64,000 nt of DNA from RUG11247 sp045649485 (GTDB taxonomy: Bacteria; Bacillota; Clostridia; Christensenellales; Aristaeellaceae): contig JAZRPZ010000020.1 in NCBI GenBank assembly GCA_045649485.1, positions 1 to 64,000 on the forward strand, given 5' to 3'. The notes beneath the pieces were generated by a model, which worked only from the letters and a program-made list of their open reading frames with translations, searched no databases and was not told the DNA's origin. Position 1 is the stretch's first letter. Every line of letters starts with the position of its first letter. The position numbers and the translations under genes were made by a program. This document shows positions 34,159-41,660 of this stretch, one piece after another.

Positions 34159-34196
34159 AGCTTATCAGAAAAAATTTCTGCATGAAACCCAATGAG
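34159..34196 (-). promoter_or_regulatory. Diverged copy of the portal promoter element before terS
   Basis: This stretch aligns with 32156-32194 with one gap; GATGAAACCC/CATGAAACCC, TATCA and AAAAT are shared. The LexA half-sites are changed to CAGAAA-TTT-TTTCTG, still a dyad. It lies about 28 bases before terS. Confidence 0.5.
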
Positions 34197-34204
34197 ATAC
34201 AAAT

Positions 34205-34247
34205 AACACCACTGCAGCCGGCAGTTTGCGCCTTCTGCAGTGGTGTT
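34205..34247. terminator. Hairpin upstream of the phage cassette
   Basis: A 13-bp stem AACACCACTGCAG with CTGCAGTGGTGTT. It marks the boundary between the phage genes and flanking DNA. The 34248-34456 stretch holds nothing I can support. Confidence 0.55.
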
Positions 34248-34456
34248 TATTGGGCTTATCGCATTGTATATCATGTCTGAACGCAGATTTTTCAGGATCA
34301 TCTGTCCGTATCGTACATATAAAAACAGCACATGTTATAAACAGGTTAAAATCATAAAGGTGAAAAATATACTGTATTTTTACGGAAACGGGGGAGAGAA
34401 ATGCATAAATGCATATCGGTACTATGATCGCCGATCCGGACCGATCATCTGCAAAT

Positions 34457-34488
34457 AAAAAAACACCGTGAATATCACGGCGTTTTTT
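34457..34488 (-). terminator. Terminator of XRE gene
   Basis: Read leftward, CGCCGTGA and TCACGGTG form a stem with one mismatch further out, followed by seven T, 12 bases after the stop. Confidence 0.7.
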
Positions 34489-34499
34489 ATCCAGCTATA

Positions 34500-34862
34500 T
34501 CATTTCTTCCAGATTATAACAGCCTGCCTGCACATCTCCAGAATAAGATCCACTACGTCCTGAGGACAATCCGCAACTATCTCGGCAAATCTGCGCTCAT
34601 TGTCGGTGCCGCTGTCGCTGCCTTCCTGAGCGATAATGCGGGCGTCGGTGGCGCCTTTCAGCAGTTCCTCGTATGAAACATTATAAAGCTTGCAGATATC
34701 GTCCAGTGTCTCGAGCTGTACGCGGCGATTGCCGCATTCCAGGTGGCTGTAATGCTCTACTGAATTTATTGAAAGCTCTTCAACAGCTGCACGCTGTGTC
34801 ATCTTAACCTTATTGCGTGCTGCGCGTATGTTCTGGCCGAGCCTTACATAATGAATAGCCAT
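34500..34862 (-). CDS. XRE-family DNA-binding regulator
   Basis: A 120-residue Cro/C1-type HTH protein. ATG 34862 is chosen because GGAGG precedes it; the frame upstream is not coding-like. The HTH covers residues about 7-65: LGQNIRAARNKVKMTQRAA, then SINSVEHYSHLECGNRRVQL and LDDICKLYNVS. The C-terminal tail (ERRFAEIVADCPQDVVDLI) is probably a dimerisation helix. It lies next to the phage cassette and divergent from the sulfatase, with a GACAA-CA-TTGTC palindrome between. It may be a host regulator or a leftover phage repressor; there is no evidence to decide. Confidence 0.8.
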   Translation of the reverse strand: MAIHYVRLGQNIRAARNKVKMTQRAAVEELSINSVEHYSHLECGNRRVQLETLDDICKLYNVSYEELLKGATDARIIAQEGSDSGTDNERRFAEIVADCPQDVVDLILEMCRQAVIIWKK

Positions 34863-35017
34863 GGTATTCCTCCGTTGTGCTGCCTGCCGCATGTCGTGTG
34901 CCGGAAACTGCATATTGCAGCATGATTTATTGAAAGGGTGGTCTTGGATCCAGTCCATCTGTTACAAGTTCCCTATTTACATTTTACAATATTATAACGG
35001 GAAATAGAATGATGTAT

Positions 35018-35045
35018 TTGACAACATTGTCGCATCTGACATAAT
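35018..35045 (+). promoter_or_regulatory. Promoter with palindromic operator between XRE and sulfatase genes
   Basis: TTGACA (35018-35023) and CATAAT (35040-35045) with a 16-base spacer. The -35 overlaps the dyad GACAACATTGTC at 35020-35031, a plausible XRE operator. Confidence 0.4.
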
Positions 35046-35086
35046 TATACTGCATAAACTGAAAATTTTATGCACTTTATCCGCTA

Positions 35087-35116
35087 TTGACATGCAGTGT
35101 GAATGTCGGGTAAAAT
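35087..35116 (+). promoter_or_regulatory. Promoter proximal to sulfatase gene
   Basis: TTGACA (35087-35092) and TAAAAT (35111-35116) with an 18-base spacer, 35 bases before the sulfatase start. Confidence 0.55.
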
Positions 35117-35150
35117 ACAGGTAATGAAAATGTATACAGGGAGTGATATC

Positions 35151-36578
35151 ATGCCGAAACCCAATATCGTTTTGATAGTTGCGGACCAATTCAGAGGAGA
35201 TTGTCTCGGTTTTGCCGGTCATCCTGATGTGAAAACTCCGTATCTTGATACGATGGCAGCCAGAGGAATGTATTTTCCGAATATGTATTCGGCATGTCCG
35301 ACATGTATACCTGCCAGGGCTGCACTGCTTACCGGAATGTCCCAGGCGCGTAATGGCAGGACGGGCTATCAGGATGGAATCGACTGGAATTATGAGCATA
35401 CCCTTGCCGGCGAAATTGCAAATCAGGGCTATGTCACCCATTGTGTCGGAAAGATGCATGTGCATCCGCCGCGCAGCCGTATGGGCTTCCATGATGTGGA
35501 AATACATGACGGATATCTGCATTATTATCGTAAAGAAGATATTCCCGCATATCAGGCCCAGGACAGATATGATGACTATCTGCACTGGTTCAGGGATAAA
35601 ATGGGCGCTAACAGAGACATGAACGATGCGGGAATACAGTGCGTTTCGTGGGTGGCAAGACCATGGCCATATGAAGAACAGTATCATCCGACCACATGGG
35701 CTACGGAACGCGCGCTGGATTTCCTGCGCAGACGTGACCATAGAGAACCGTTCTTCCTTACCGTATCCTATGTGCGCCCCCATCCGCCGTTTGATGCGCC
35801 TCAGTGCTATTTCGATATGTATAAGGATATGGAATTGGCTCCTCCCATAAGTGGCGACTGGGATGATCCCGAAAATCTGCAGAAAATGGGCCGTATGATA
35901 GACGGCCGCTCCGGTCCTGTTGACAAGGAACTCATTCGACAGGCGCAGATAGGCTATTATGCCTGCATAACGCATCTCGATCATCAGCTTGACAGACTAA
36001 TGGAAGCGCTGCAGTATACAGGGGATACGATCATTGTATTTACTGCAGATCACGGAGAACTTCTGTGCGATCATCATCTGTTCGGAAAGGCGATGCCGTA
36101 TAGGGGCAGCGCGAATGTGCCGCTTCTGATATCGGGTTATGGCAAATATGCCAACTGTTTCAACGGAAAAAATGAACGTCTCGGTGAACTGAGGGATATT
36201 CTCCCGACGCTTGTGAATCTTGCAGGGGGAGAAGAGTGCCCGTTCTCTGATGGCGAAAATCTGCTCGACGGTACTGACGGGCGCGATTATCTCCATGGAG
36301 AACATGCTACAGGCGATATGTCCAATCATTTCATAGTAACCCGAAAAGATAAGTATGTGTGGTTCTCCCAGAGCGGAAGAGAGCAGTATTTTGATCTTGA
36401 AAAAGATCCGAAAGAAACTCACGATGCTTTTGAAGATCCTGAAAACAAGCAGCGCATTGACGAGCTGAGAGAACTGCTCGTAACAGAGCTTACCGGACGA
36501 GAGGAAGGCTATGTTTCCGATGGGAAGCTTGTGGTAGGCAGAAAGCCGCAGACGGTGCTTGCCAATCCAAGACGGTGA
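35151..36578 (+). CDS. Cys-type sulfatase
   Basis: A 475-residue enzyme of the arylsulfatase/alkaline phosphatase superfamily, expected to remove sulfate esters from glycans or aryl sulfates. ATG 35151 is preceded by GGGAGTGATATC. Metal-binding Asp12 is in LIVADQFRGD. The formylglycine motif C-x-P-x-R is Cys52-Ile-Pro-Ala-Arg56, followed by AALLTG, and a second metal site is VFTADHGELL. The Cys must be converted by an anaerobic sulfatase-maturating enzyme, which is not in this window. No signal peptide is present, so it acts in the cytosol. It is divergent from the XRE regulator, which may control it. Confidence 0.88.
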   Translation: MPKPNIVLIVADQFRGDCLGFAGHPDVKTPYLDTMAARGMYFPNMYSACPTCIPARAALLTGMSQARNGRTGYQDGIDWNYEHTLAGEIANQGYVTHCVGKMHVHPPRSRMGFHDVEIHDGYLHYYRKEDIPAYQAQDRYDDYLHWFRDKMGANRDMNDAGIQCVSWVARPWPYEEQYHPTTWATERALDFLRRRDHREPFFLTVSYVRPHPPFDAPQCYFDMYKDMELAPPISGDWDDPENLQKMGRMIDGRSGPVDKELIRQAQIGYYACITHLDHQLDRLMEALQYTGDTIIVFTADHGELLCDHHLFGKAMPYRGSANVPLLISGYGKYANCFNGKNERLGELRDILPTLVNLAGGEECPFSDGENLLDGTDGRDYLHGEHATGDMSNHFIVTRKDKYVWFSQSGREQYFDLEKDPKETHDAFEDPENKQRIDELRELLVTELTGREEGYVSDGKLVVGRKPQTVLANPRR

Positions 36579-36636
36579 ACATAACCGCAAAGAAAACCGA
36601 ACGTAAGCAGTGAATGCTAAAGGAATATCATTGAAG

Positions 36637-36679
36637 AAAGACACCCCGGATGTATCGAAAACATCCGGGGTGTCTTTTT
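36637..36679. terminator. Bidirectional terminator between sulfatase and chromate transporter genes
   Basis: A 17-bp perfect stem AAAGACACCCCGGATGT with its complement, with a T run on the plus strand. Confidence 0.85.
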
Positions 36680-37226
36680 ATATTATTCCGATAATGCCCA
36701 GCAGCAGATATACCAAACCGCAGAGTACCATCGTAAGAATGGCATTCATTTTCTTCATGCGGAGCACAATAAATGCGCCTGCGAAAAGTATTGCGCCGAC
36801 GATATCAAATCCTCCGTCGGGAAGCACGGCAGATAGCAGAATAGTAACGCCTGCCGAGGCGATCAAAGCCACGACAACAGGTCTCAGTGCGGCAAGGGTA
36901 TTTTTAAGTATGCTGATGTTCCTGTATCTGAAATAAATGAACGCCAGCAGCGATACCAGTATACAGGATGGGAGTATGCAGCCGAATGTTGCTGCGATCG
37001 CACCGGGCAATCCCGCAACGCGTATTCCGACAAAAGTGGCAGAATTTATTGCTATAGGTCCGGGAGTCATTTCGGCGATGGTAACAAGGTCTGTAAACTC
37101 AGATATGCTCAGCCAGCCATAGCCGTCCACGGCTTTTGCCTGAATAAGTGGGATCGCAGCATATCCGCCGCCAACCGAAAACAGGCCTATCTGTATAAAC
37201 GCCCATATGAGTTCAAGATATATCAT
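36678..37226 (-). CDS. Chromate transporter half (CHR domain), second subunit
   Basis: A 182-residue membrane protein of the short-chain CHR family, with about six helices. Characteristic motifs are GLFSVGGGYAAIPLIQ, EFTDLVTIAEMTPGPIAIN and VGIRVAGLPGAI. Short CHR proteins work as pairs of inversely oriented halves; the partner gene overlaps it by 14 bases. Chromate export has been shown for some pairs, but the natural substrate in anaerobes may be another oxyanion such as sulfate. Confidence 0.85.
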   Translation of the reverse strand: MIYLELIWAFIQIGLFSVGGGYAAIPLIQAKAVDGYGWLSISEFTDLVTIAEMTPGPIAINSATFVGIRVAGLPGAIAATFGCILPSCILVSLLAFIYFRYRNISILKNTLAALRPVVVALIASAGVTILLSAVLPDGGFDIVGAILFAGAFIVLRMKKMNAILTMVLCGLVYLLLGIIGII

Positions 37227-37791
37227 CGCCGCGCTCCTTTCTCCGGCTTATCAGCGCGGTAACGATGCCTATGAGCAGGGCAGCCAGTATTATTATCACA
37301 GCGTTTATGTTCAGAACGAATGCTGCGATGAAGGCAATGACCATCATGCTTATTCTGAGAGCGTTCCTGCCGGCGACTATGCCAGCCCCCATGCCTGTTG
37401 CGACATCGAGCACAACAGCGGCCACACCTGCACGCATGCCGTGCAGCATCAGCGCAACATATCTGTTTGCTGCAAAGGCAGTGTAGAAAAGTGAAATAAC
37501 GGAAATGATTATTACCGGCGGAATGATGGTGCCCAAAACTGCGGTAAGCATTCCCGCAAATCCGCCCACACGCCAGCCGACCAGTATAGCTGCATTTACT
37601 GCAATGGCGCCGGGAGAAGTCTGAGCCAGAGCAACAAGGTCAAGCATCTCGTCGTTCTCTATCCAGTTGAGTCTTTCAACGAAATGTTTTTTCATGAAGC
37701 CCACTATTACATATCCGCCGCCGAAGGTAAAGGCGCTTATATATAATGTGGTGAAAAATAATGTCAGCAGATTTTCTCTTTTGTTTGCCAC
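37213..37791 (-). CDS. Chromate transporter half (CHR domain), first subunit
   Basis: A 192-residue CHR-domain protein. GTG 37791 has GGAGG ten bases upstream and gives the usual N-terminus; the frame continues to 37917 but covers the divergent promoter. Motifs: FTFGGGYVIVGFM, MLDLVALAQTSPGAIAVN and VGWRVGGFAGML. It forms the pair with the following gene. A LysR regulator is divergently encoded, 110 bases away, and is the likely controller. Confidence 0.85.
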   Translation of the reverse strand: MANKRENLLTLFFTTLYISAFTFGGGYVIVGFMKKHFVERLNWIENDEMLDLVALAQTSPGAIAVNAAILVGWRVGGFAGMLTAVLGTIIPPVIIISVISLFYTAFAANRYVALMLHGMRAGVAAVVLDVATGMGAGIVAGRNALRISMMVIAFIAAFVLNINAVIIILAALLIGIVTALISRRKERGDDIS

Positions 37792-37825
37792 TTTACGGAA
37801 ACCTCCTTTGATGATATTATAACTC

Positions 37826-37854
37826 TTGCAAAGCAATAAGTAAAATGCTATAAT
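37826..37854 (+). promoter_or_regulatory. Promoter of LysR gene
   Basis: TTGCAA (37826-37831) and perfect TATAAT (37849-37854) with 17-base spacing, in the divergent gap with the CHR genes. Confidence 0.6.
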
Positions 37855-37900
37855 TTGATAAAATTTATTACTTGTATGCATGTTCGGAGCGGGACTTTTT

Positions 37901-38782
37901 ATGAAAATACGCCTCATGAAGATCTTTATTCAGGTATACCAGACGCAGAATATTACCCGCGCAGCTGAGCTTCTCCATATGACTCAGCCTGCGGTCACAC
38001 GTGCCATTCAGGAGATTGAGCATTATTACGGTGTGTGCCTTTTTGAAAGAATGGGCCGCGGTCTGAGCGCGACAGAAAGCGCCCGTCAGCTGTATGCCCA
38101 TGCGCTGCATATCGTGGAATCGGTCGATATAATGGAAAAAGGTCTGCGCAACTGGGATGAATTCGGAATCCTTCGCGTCGGCGCCAGTATTACGCTGGGC
38201 AGCTTCCTTATGCCGAGGCTTGCTGCCGAATTCAAAAAAGAGCATCCGCATTTGAAACTTAAGGTGCGTATTGAAAGCGGTATCAGCCTCCAGCAGCAGC
38301 TTTGCGATAATCAGCTTGATATTGCATTTATCGAAGGCGGTATTGCAGACCAGCAGCTGATGTTTGAAACCTTCTCGGGAGACCGTCTCGTGCTGATTAT
38401 GCCTCCGGATCATCCGCTCAAGGATGCCGATACAATAAATCTGCATGACCTTTCCGACTGTAATTTCCTGCTGCGCGAACCTGGCAGCGCGGGTCGTACT
38501 TTCCTTGATCATGTGTTCGCAATGCATAATATGGTGGTTGATCCCATGTGGGAATCTGTCAGCACACAGGCTATCGTAAAAGCGGTAAGCTCTGGTGTAG
38601 GCATTTCGTTCCTGCCCGAGAAACTCGTCAGGAATGCCATAGACAATAATATAGTTGCAACCCACGAGATCGCCGACGAACCGTTTGCCAGAAAAAATTA
38701 TATCGTATGGCATCAGAACAAGCATCTGACGCCTTCGGCCAGAGCTATCATTGCAATGTGTCATAAGCTTGCCGACAGGTAA
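37901..38782 (+). CDS. LysR-family transcriptional regulator
   Basis: A 293-residue regulator. ATG 37901 gives the usual LysR N-terminus (MKIRLMKIFIQVYQTQNITR); the ATG at 37880 is less likely. The winged HTH covers residues 1-60 with AAELLHMTQPAVTRAIQEIE. The effector domain from about 90 shows VGASITLGSFLMPRLAAEF and AVSSGVGISFLPE. As usual for the family it is divergent from its probable targets, here the paired CHR transporter genes. The ligand is unknown. Confidence 0.85.
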   Translation: MKIRLMKIFIQVYQTQNITRAAELLHMTQPAVTRAIQEIEHYYGVCLFERMGRGLSATESARQLYAHALHIVESVDIMEKGLRNWDEFGILRVGASITLGSFLMPRLAAEFKKEHPHLKLKVRIESGISLQQQLCDNQLDIAFIEGGIADQQLMFETFSGDRLVLIMPPDHPLKDADTINLHDLSDCNFLLREPGSAGRTFLDHVFAMHNMVVDPMWESVSTQAIVKAVSSGVGISFLPEKLVRNAIDNNIVATHEIADEPFARKNYIVWHQNKHLTPSARAIIAMCHKLADR

Positions 38783-38805
38783 GCAGTAAGCGGGGGAGAC
38801 AGTAT

Positions 38806-39123
38806 ATGCCTGAAAAGATATATGGTAAACTCGTGAGAGATAAAATTCCGGATATCATATCAGAACAGGGCAGAACCCCGATTTGTGATATTCCGCCTCA
38901 CGGGAAATGCCTTGATATGCTGGCTGCAAAGCTTACCGAGGAAGCTGCAGAGTATCTTGAAAGCCGCGAGCCTGAAGAACTGGCGGATGTGCTTGAAGTC
39001 ATTCACGGAATACTTCTGCATACGGGAATGACATTCGAATATCTCGAAGAAATAAGGCGGAAGAAGTATGATGAGCGCGGCGGCTTTGAAAAAGGCATCA
39101 GGCTTATCAGCGTCGGGGAATAG
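38806..39123 (+). CDS. MazG-like / phosphoribosyl-ATP pyrophosphohydrolase-like protein
   Basis: A 105-residue all-helical NTP pyrophosphohydrolase-like protein. The start GKLVRDKIPDIISEQGRTP and the metal-binding pattern KLTEEAAEYLESREPEEL-ADVLEVI (E-x2-E then E-x2-D) are typical of this small group, found widely in Firmicutes and phages. It is not in a histidine operon, so it more probably cleans up non-canonical nucleotides. It starts 23 bases after the LysR stop, behind GGGGGAG. Confidence 0.75.
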   Translation: MPEKIYGKLVRDKIPDIISEQGRTPICDIPPHGKCLDMLAAKLTEEAAEYLESREPEELADVLEVIHGILLHTGMTFEYLEEIRRKKYDERGGFEKGIRLISVGE

Positions 39124-39144
39124 ACCGCTGACACGCATCGTATG

Positions 39145-39171
39145 CAGCTGCAGATTTAGAATCTGCAGCTG
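39145..39171. repeat. Perfect hairpin after MazG-like gene
   Basis: CAGCTGCAGATT and AATCTGCAGCTG enclose a 3-base loop, 21 bases after the stop codon. No T run follows, so the role as terminator is uncertain. Confidence 0.6.
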
Positions 39172-39237
39172 TAAAAGAAGTGCGGGATGAACCTCCGTGC
39201 GGATATAGGAATTTCAATTTCTTAATATAAACAAGTA

Positions 39238-39266
39238 TTGACAAATTGGCTGGCATTGGATATAAT
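39238..39266 (+). promoter_or_regulatory. Consensus promoter of tRNA operon
   Basis: Perfect TTGACA (39238-39243) and TATAAT (39261-39266), 17-base spacer. The sequence TTGACAAATTG is shared with the tRNA-Trp promoter at 3421. Confidence 0.85.
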
Positions 39267-39327
39267 AATACCCGTGCTTTGTTGGCAGGTTGATTTGGAA
39301 GCTGCTGTCAGGCGTCGATGCTTGTAT

Positions 39328-39411
39328 GCGGGCGTGGCGGAATGGCAGACGCGCCAGATTTAGGATCTGGTGCCGAGAGGCGTGTGAGTTCGAGTCTCGT
39401 CGCCCGCACCA
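39328..39411 (+). tRNA. tRNA-Leu (anticodon TAG)
   Basis: Class II tRNA with encoded CCA, acceptor stem GCGGGCG/CGCCCGC, anticodon TAG at 39361-39363 and a variable arm TGCCGAGAGGCG. First gene of a five-tRNA operon. Confidence 0.93.
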
Positions 39412-39421
39412 GTCGATTTTT

Positions 39422-39497
39422 GCGGTAGTAGCTCAGTTGGTAGAGCGCCACCTTGCCAAGGTGGAGGTCGCGAGTCCGAGTCTCGTCTACCGCTCCA
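39422..39497 (+). tRNA. tRNA-Gly (anticodon GCC), copy 1
   Basis: Complete cloverleaf with encoded CCA, acceptor GCGGTAG/CTACCGC, anticodon GCC at 39455-39457. Identical to the copy at 39593. Confidence 0.93.
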
Positions 39498-39501
39498 TTA
39501 T

Positions 39502-39575
39502 GCGGGTGTAACTCAATGGTAGAGTTCCAGCCTTCCAAGCTGGCTACGTGGGTTCGATTCCCATCACCCGCTCCA
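39502..39575 (+). tRNA. tRNA-Gly (anticodon TCC)
   Basis: Cloverleaf with encoded CCA, acceptor GCGGGTG/CACCCGC, anticodon TCC at 39534-39536. Lies between two identical tRNA-Gly(GCC) genes. Confidence 0.93.
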
Positions 39576-39592
39576 ACAAAGTTTACCAATAT

Positions 39593-39668
39593 GCGGTAGT
39601 AGCTCAGTTGGTAGAGCGCCACCTTGCCAAGGTGGAGGTCGCGAGTCCGAGTCTCGTCTACCGCTCCA
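39593..39668 (+). tRNA. tRNA-Gly (anticodon GCC), copy 2
   Basis: Same 76 bases as the gene at 39422-39497, anticodon GCC at 39626-39628, showing a recent duplication or gene conversion. Confidence 0.93.
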
Positions 39669-39671
39669 TAT

Positions 39672-39747
39672 GCACCTTTAGCTCAGTTGGTAGAGCACCT
39701 GACTCTTAATCAGGGTGTCCAGGGTTCGAGCCCCTGAAGGTGTACCA
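39672..39747 (+). tRNA. tRNA-Lys (anticodon CTT)
   Basis: Cloverleaf with encoded CCA, acceptor GCACCTT/AAGGTGT (first pair G-U), anticodon CTT at 39705-39707. Last gene of the operon, followed directly by a terminator. Confidence 0.92.
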
Positions 39748-39749
39748 CA

Positions 39750-39781
39750 AACACTCACACTGTAAAGTGTGAGTGTTTTCT
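39750..39781 (+). terminator. Terminator of tRNA operon
   Basis: Perfect 12-bp stem AACACTCACACT with its complement, 4-base loop, then TTTTC. Confidence 0.85.
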
Positions 39782-39869
39782 TTCCTGCAGAAGTTGTTGA
39801 CCGGTCATTTTCTGTTTAAATTATAAGGGTTTTGTCGGAAAAACAGCTGTTAACTGTTTGCTTGTAAAG

Positions 39870-39898
39870 TTGACTAATTCCTGCAATGAGTATATAAT
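39870..39898 (+). promoter_or_regulatory. Promoter of capsule-regulation operon
   Basis: TTGACT (39870-39875) and TATAAT (39893-39898), 17-base spacer. It leaves a leader of about 115 bases before the first gene. Confidence 0.65.
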
Positions 39899-40023
39899 GA
39901 TATGTGATGATATAGTTAGTCTTTTTGTGTCCGTGTAAGCGATTTATTTCAGATAACATGGATCAAAACAGACTTCCAATCCGTCAAAGATTCATTATGT
40001 TTTCAGAAACGATGGAGGGGATT

Positions 40024-40815
40024 ATGAATATCAGAAAGATAATAGCGGTTATTTTGCTGATTCTGGCGGTAGTTTCCCAGGTGGCATTTGCTCAGGATAC
40101 ATACATCGACCTTGACGCAAGGTTTTCGGACATACCGACATACGAATACAACGGAACGACATATTATTTCAAGTCCCGAGTTACAACAACGCTTCTGCTG
40201 TTCGCAGAACTTCCTGCAGAAGAAACAGCGGGTGCCGACAGGCTGGAAATGGTCCTTCTGCTGATTACCGATGATGACAACGATACGGCGATCCCGATAC
40301 AGCTTGATCCAAACATGAAGGCCGGATGGCTTGAGGGAGAAGATGCAGATAAAACGCTTTCGGAGCTTTATTCCGCAGCTGCTGATGCAGAATCGGGAAG
40401 TGTAATTCTTCTGGATGCTGTAAACAAGCTGTTCCCGGGCGAGGAAGTAGTTGAGCATTATTTCCTGATGGATCTTAACGGACTGCCGCTTCTCGACGGC
40501 ATTGCCAATAATGACACCAATCTCACGGGAGATCCTCTGATCGATAGATTCAAAGCGATCGTGAAATCTGTTGAGAGCGGTGAGGGCGACGCAAATGAGA
40601 TGCTTTCAGATCTCAGCGGATACATCTATACCGGGATGAAGAGCGGCGAGCTCGTGAGAGTTGTAGACAAGGCAGAACGTTATGACCGTTCTTCAAGGAT
40701 GCCGTTCCCTGTGATCGCACCCGGTGATGATGCGGCGCTAACAGTCGAAGCCGATCTTGAAGCTTTCGAGAAAATGATGATAGAACTGTATTACGAAGAC
40801 ACCAGACCCTGGTGA
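40024..40815 (+). CDS. Exported LCP-like protein lacking the catalytic arginine motif
   Basis: A 263-residue exported protein; ATG 40024 follows GGAGGGG. Residues 1-23 are a signal peptide (ILLILAVVSQVAFAQ). The body resembles the LytR-CpsA-Psr pattern: YEYNGTTYYFKSRVTTTLLL, then RLEMVLLLITDDDND and HYFLMDLNGLPLLDGI, which align with the LCP core strands and the helix that lines the lipid pocket. The conserved SxxRD segment after the core strand is replaced by IPIQLDPNM, and the later R-x-R-x4-D-x2-R motif is absent. I infer an inactive or sensory LCP relative. It heads an operon with CpsC-, CpsD- and CpsB-like genes and two apparently intact LCP genes. Confidence 0.5.
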   Translation: MNIRKIIAVILLILAVVSQVAFAQDTYIDLDARFSDIPTYEYNGTTYYFKSRVTTTLLLFAELPAEETAGADRLEMVLLLITDDDNDTAIPIQLDPNMKAGWLEGEDADKTLSELYSAAADAESGSVILLDAVNKLFPGEEVVEHYFLMDLNGLPLLDGIANNDTNLTGDPLIDRFKAIVKSVESGEGDANEMLSDLSGYIYTGMKSGELVRVVDKAERYDRSSRMPFPVIAPGDDAALTVEADLEAFEKMMIELYYEDTRPW

Positions 40816-40841
40816 TTGAGCAGATTAAGGAGAGAAGATGC

Positions 40842-41654
40842 ATGCGTGATATCGAAAAGGTAAATCCGGTAGCGGTCGATAACAAAGAAAGTCAGGAGTT
40901 TGAAATCGATATAGTTGAACTTCTGCTCAGACTGGCTGAGTGCTGGAAGTACATTGTTGCATGTGCCGTGGTTGGCACTGTTATCATGGCGATTTACAGC
41001 TTTATATTTGCTACTCCTATGTATGAAGCCACCAGTAAGCTTTATGTCATTTCCAACAGCGATTCCGCGATCAATCTGTCTGACCTTCAGTTAGGTACTG
41101 CATTGACTGCCGACTATACCGAAGTTTTCAATACCTGGGAAGTCCACGAGATCGTACGTCAGAATCTTGGTCTTGATTACGAACGCGAAGAACTTTCGGA
41201 AATGGTAGCAATCAGCAATCCCAGTGATACCCGCGTTCTGTATATCACCGTAACCAACAAAGATCCAAAGCTTGCGGCTGATATCGCAAATGAGTATGCA
41301 GGTGTTGCCAAGCAGTACATATCCATGACCATGCAGACCGACGAGCCTACCGATTTCTCTGAGGCTCTTGTTCCCGAAAAGCCCGTCAGCCCCAAAAAGA
41401 AGCTGAATGTGGCTATCGGTTTTGCACTTGGTGCTTTCGGAGCATGCGCTGTAATCGTTATACAGTTCCTTATGGATGATAAGATCAAGACTGCTGACGA
41501 TATCCGTAAGTACACCGGTCTGCCCACTCTTGCAGTTGTTCCGGACAATGATGAGGCGTCCAAGGAACAGATTGGTGAGAAGAGCAAGTCTTCCGGCAGC
41601 AAGAACGGTCGTTCCGGCAGCAGAACCAATAATCAGGCTTCGGTACGGAGGTAA
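40842..41654 (+). CDS. Wzz/CpsC-type polysaccharide chain-length and kinase-modulator protein
   Basis: A 270-residue membrane protein with two helices (about residues 38-58 and 190-212) around an extracellular region, the Wzz architecture. ATG 40842 is chosen because AAGGAG lies 9 bases before it; the GTG at 40812 is less likely. Motifs: FEIDIVELLLRLAECWKYI, MYEATSKLYVIS, and PEKPVSPKKKLNVAIGFALG before the second helix. The cytosolic tail is Lys/Ser-rich. In Firmicutes this protein activates the CpsD kinase coded next, and together they control capsule or exopolysaccharide chain length. Confidence 0.88.
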   Translation: MRDIEKVNPVAVDNKESQEFEIDIVELLLRLAECWKYIVACAVVGTVIMAIYSFIFATPMYEATSKLYVISNSDSAINLSDLQLGTALTADYTEVFNTWEVHEIVRQNLGLDYEREELSEMVAISNPSDTRVLYITVTNKDPKLAADIANEYAGVAKQYISMTMQTDEPTDFSEALVPEKPVSPKKKLNVAIGFALGAFGACAVIVIQFLMDDKIKTADDIRKYTGLPTLAVVPDNDEASKEQIGEKSKSSGSKNGRSGSRTNNQASVRR

Positions 41655-41660
41655 TTAAGA

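Noticed and set aside
19600..34260. Attachment sites at the ends of the phage cassette
   Set aside because: The sequences at both ends were compared by eye and share no direct repeat; no tRNA is adjacent.
39308..39622. A 104-codon minus-strand frame across the tRNA cluster
   Set aside because: It lies over tRNA genes and only reads through their conserved sequence; such false proteins are well known.
40812..40841. GTG start for the Wzz/CpsC gene
   Set aside because: The ribosome site AAGGAG lies downstream of this GTG and fits ATG 40842.
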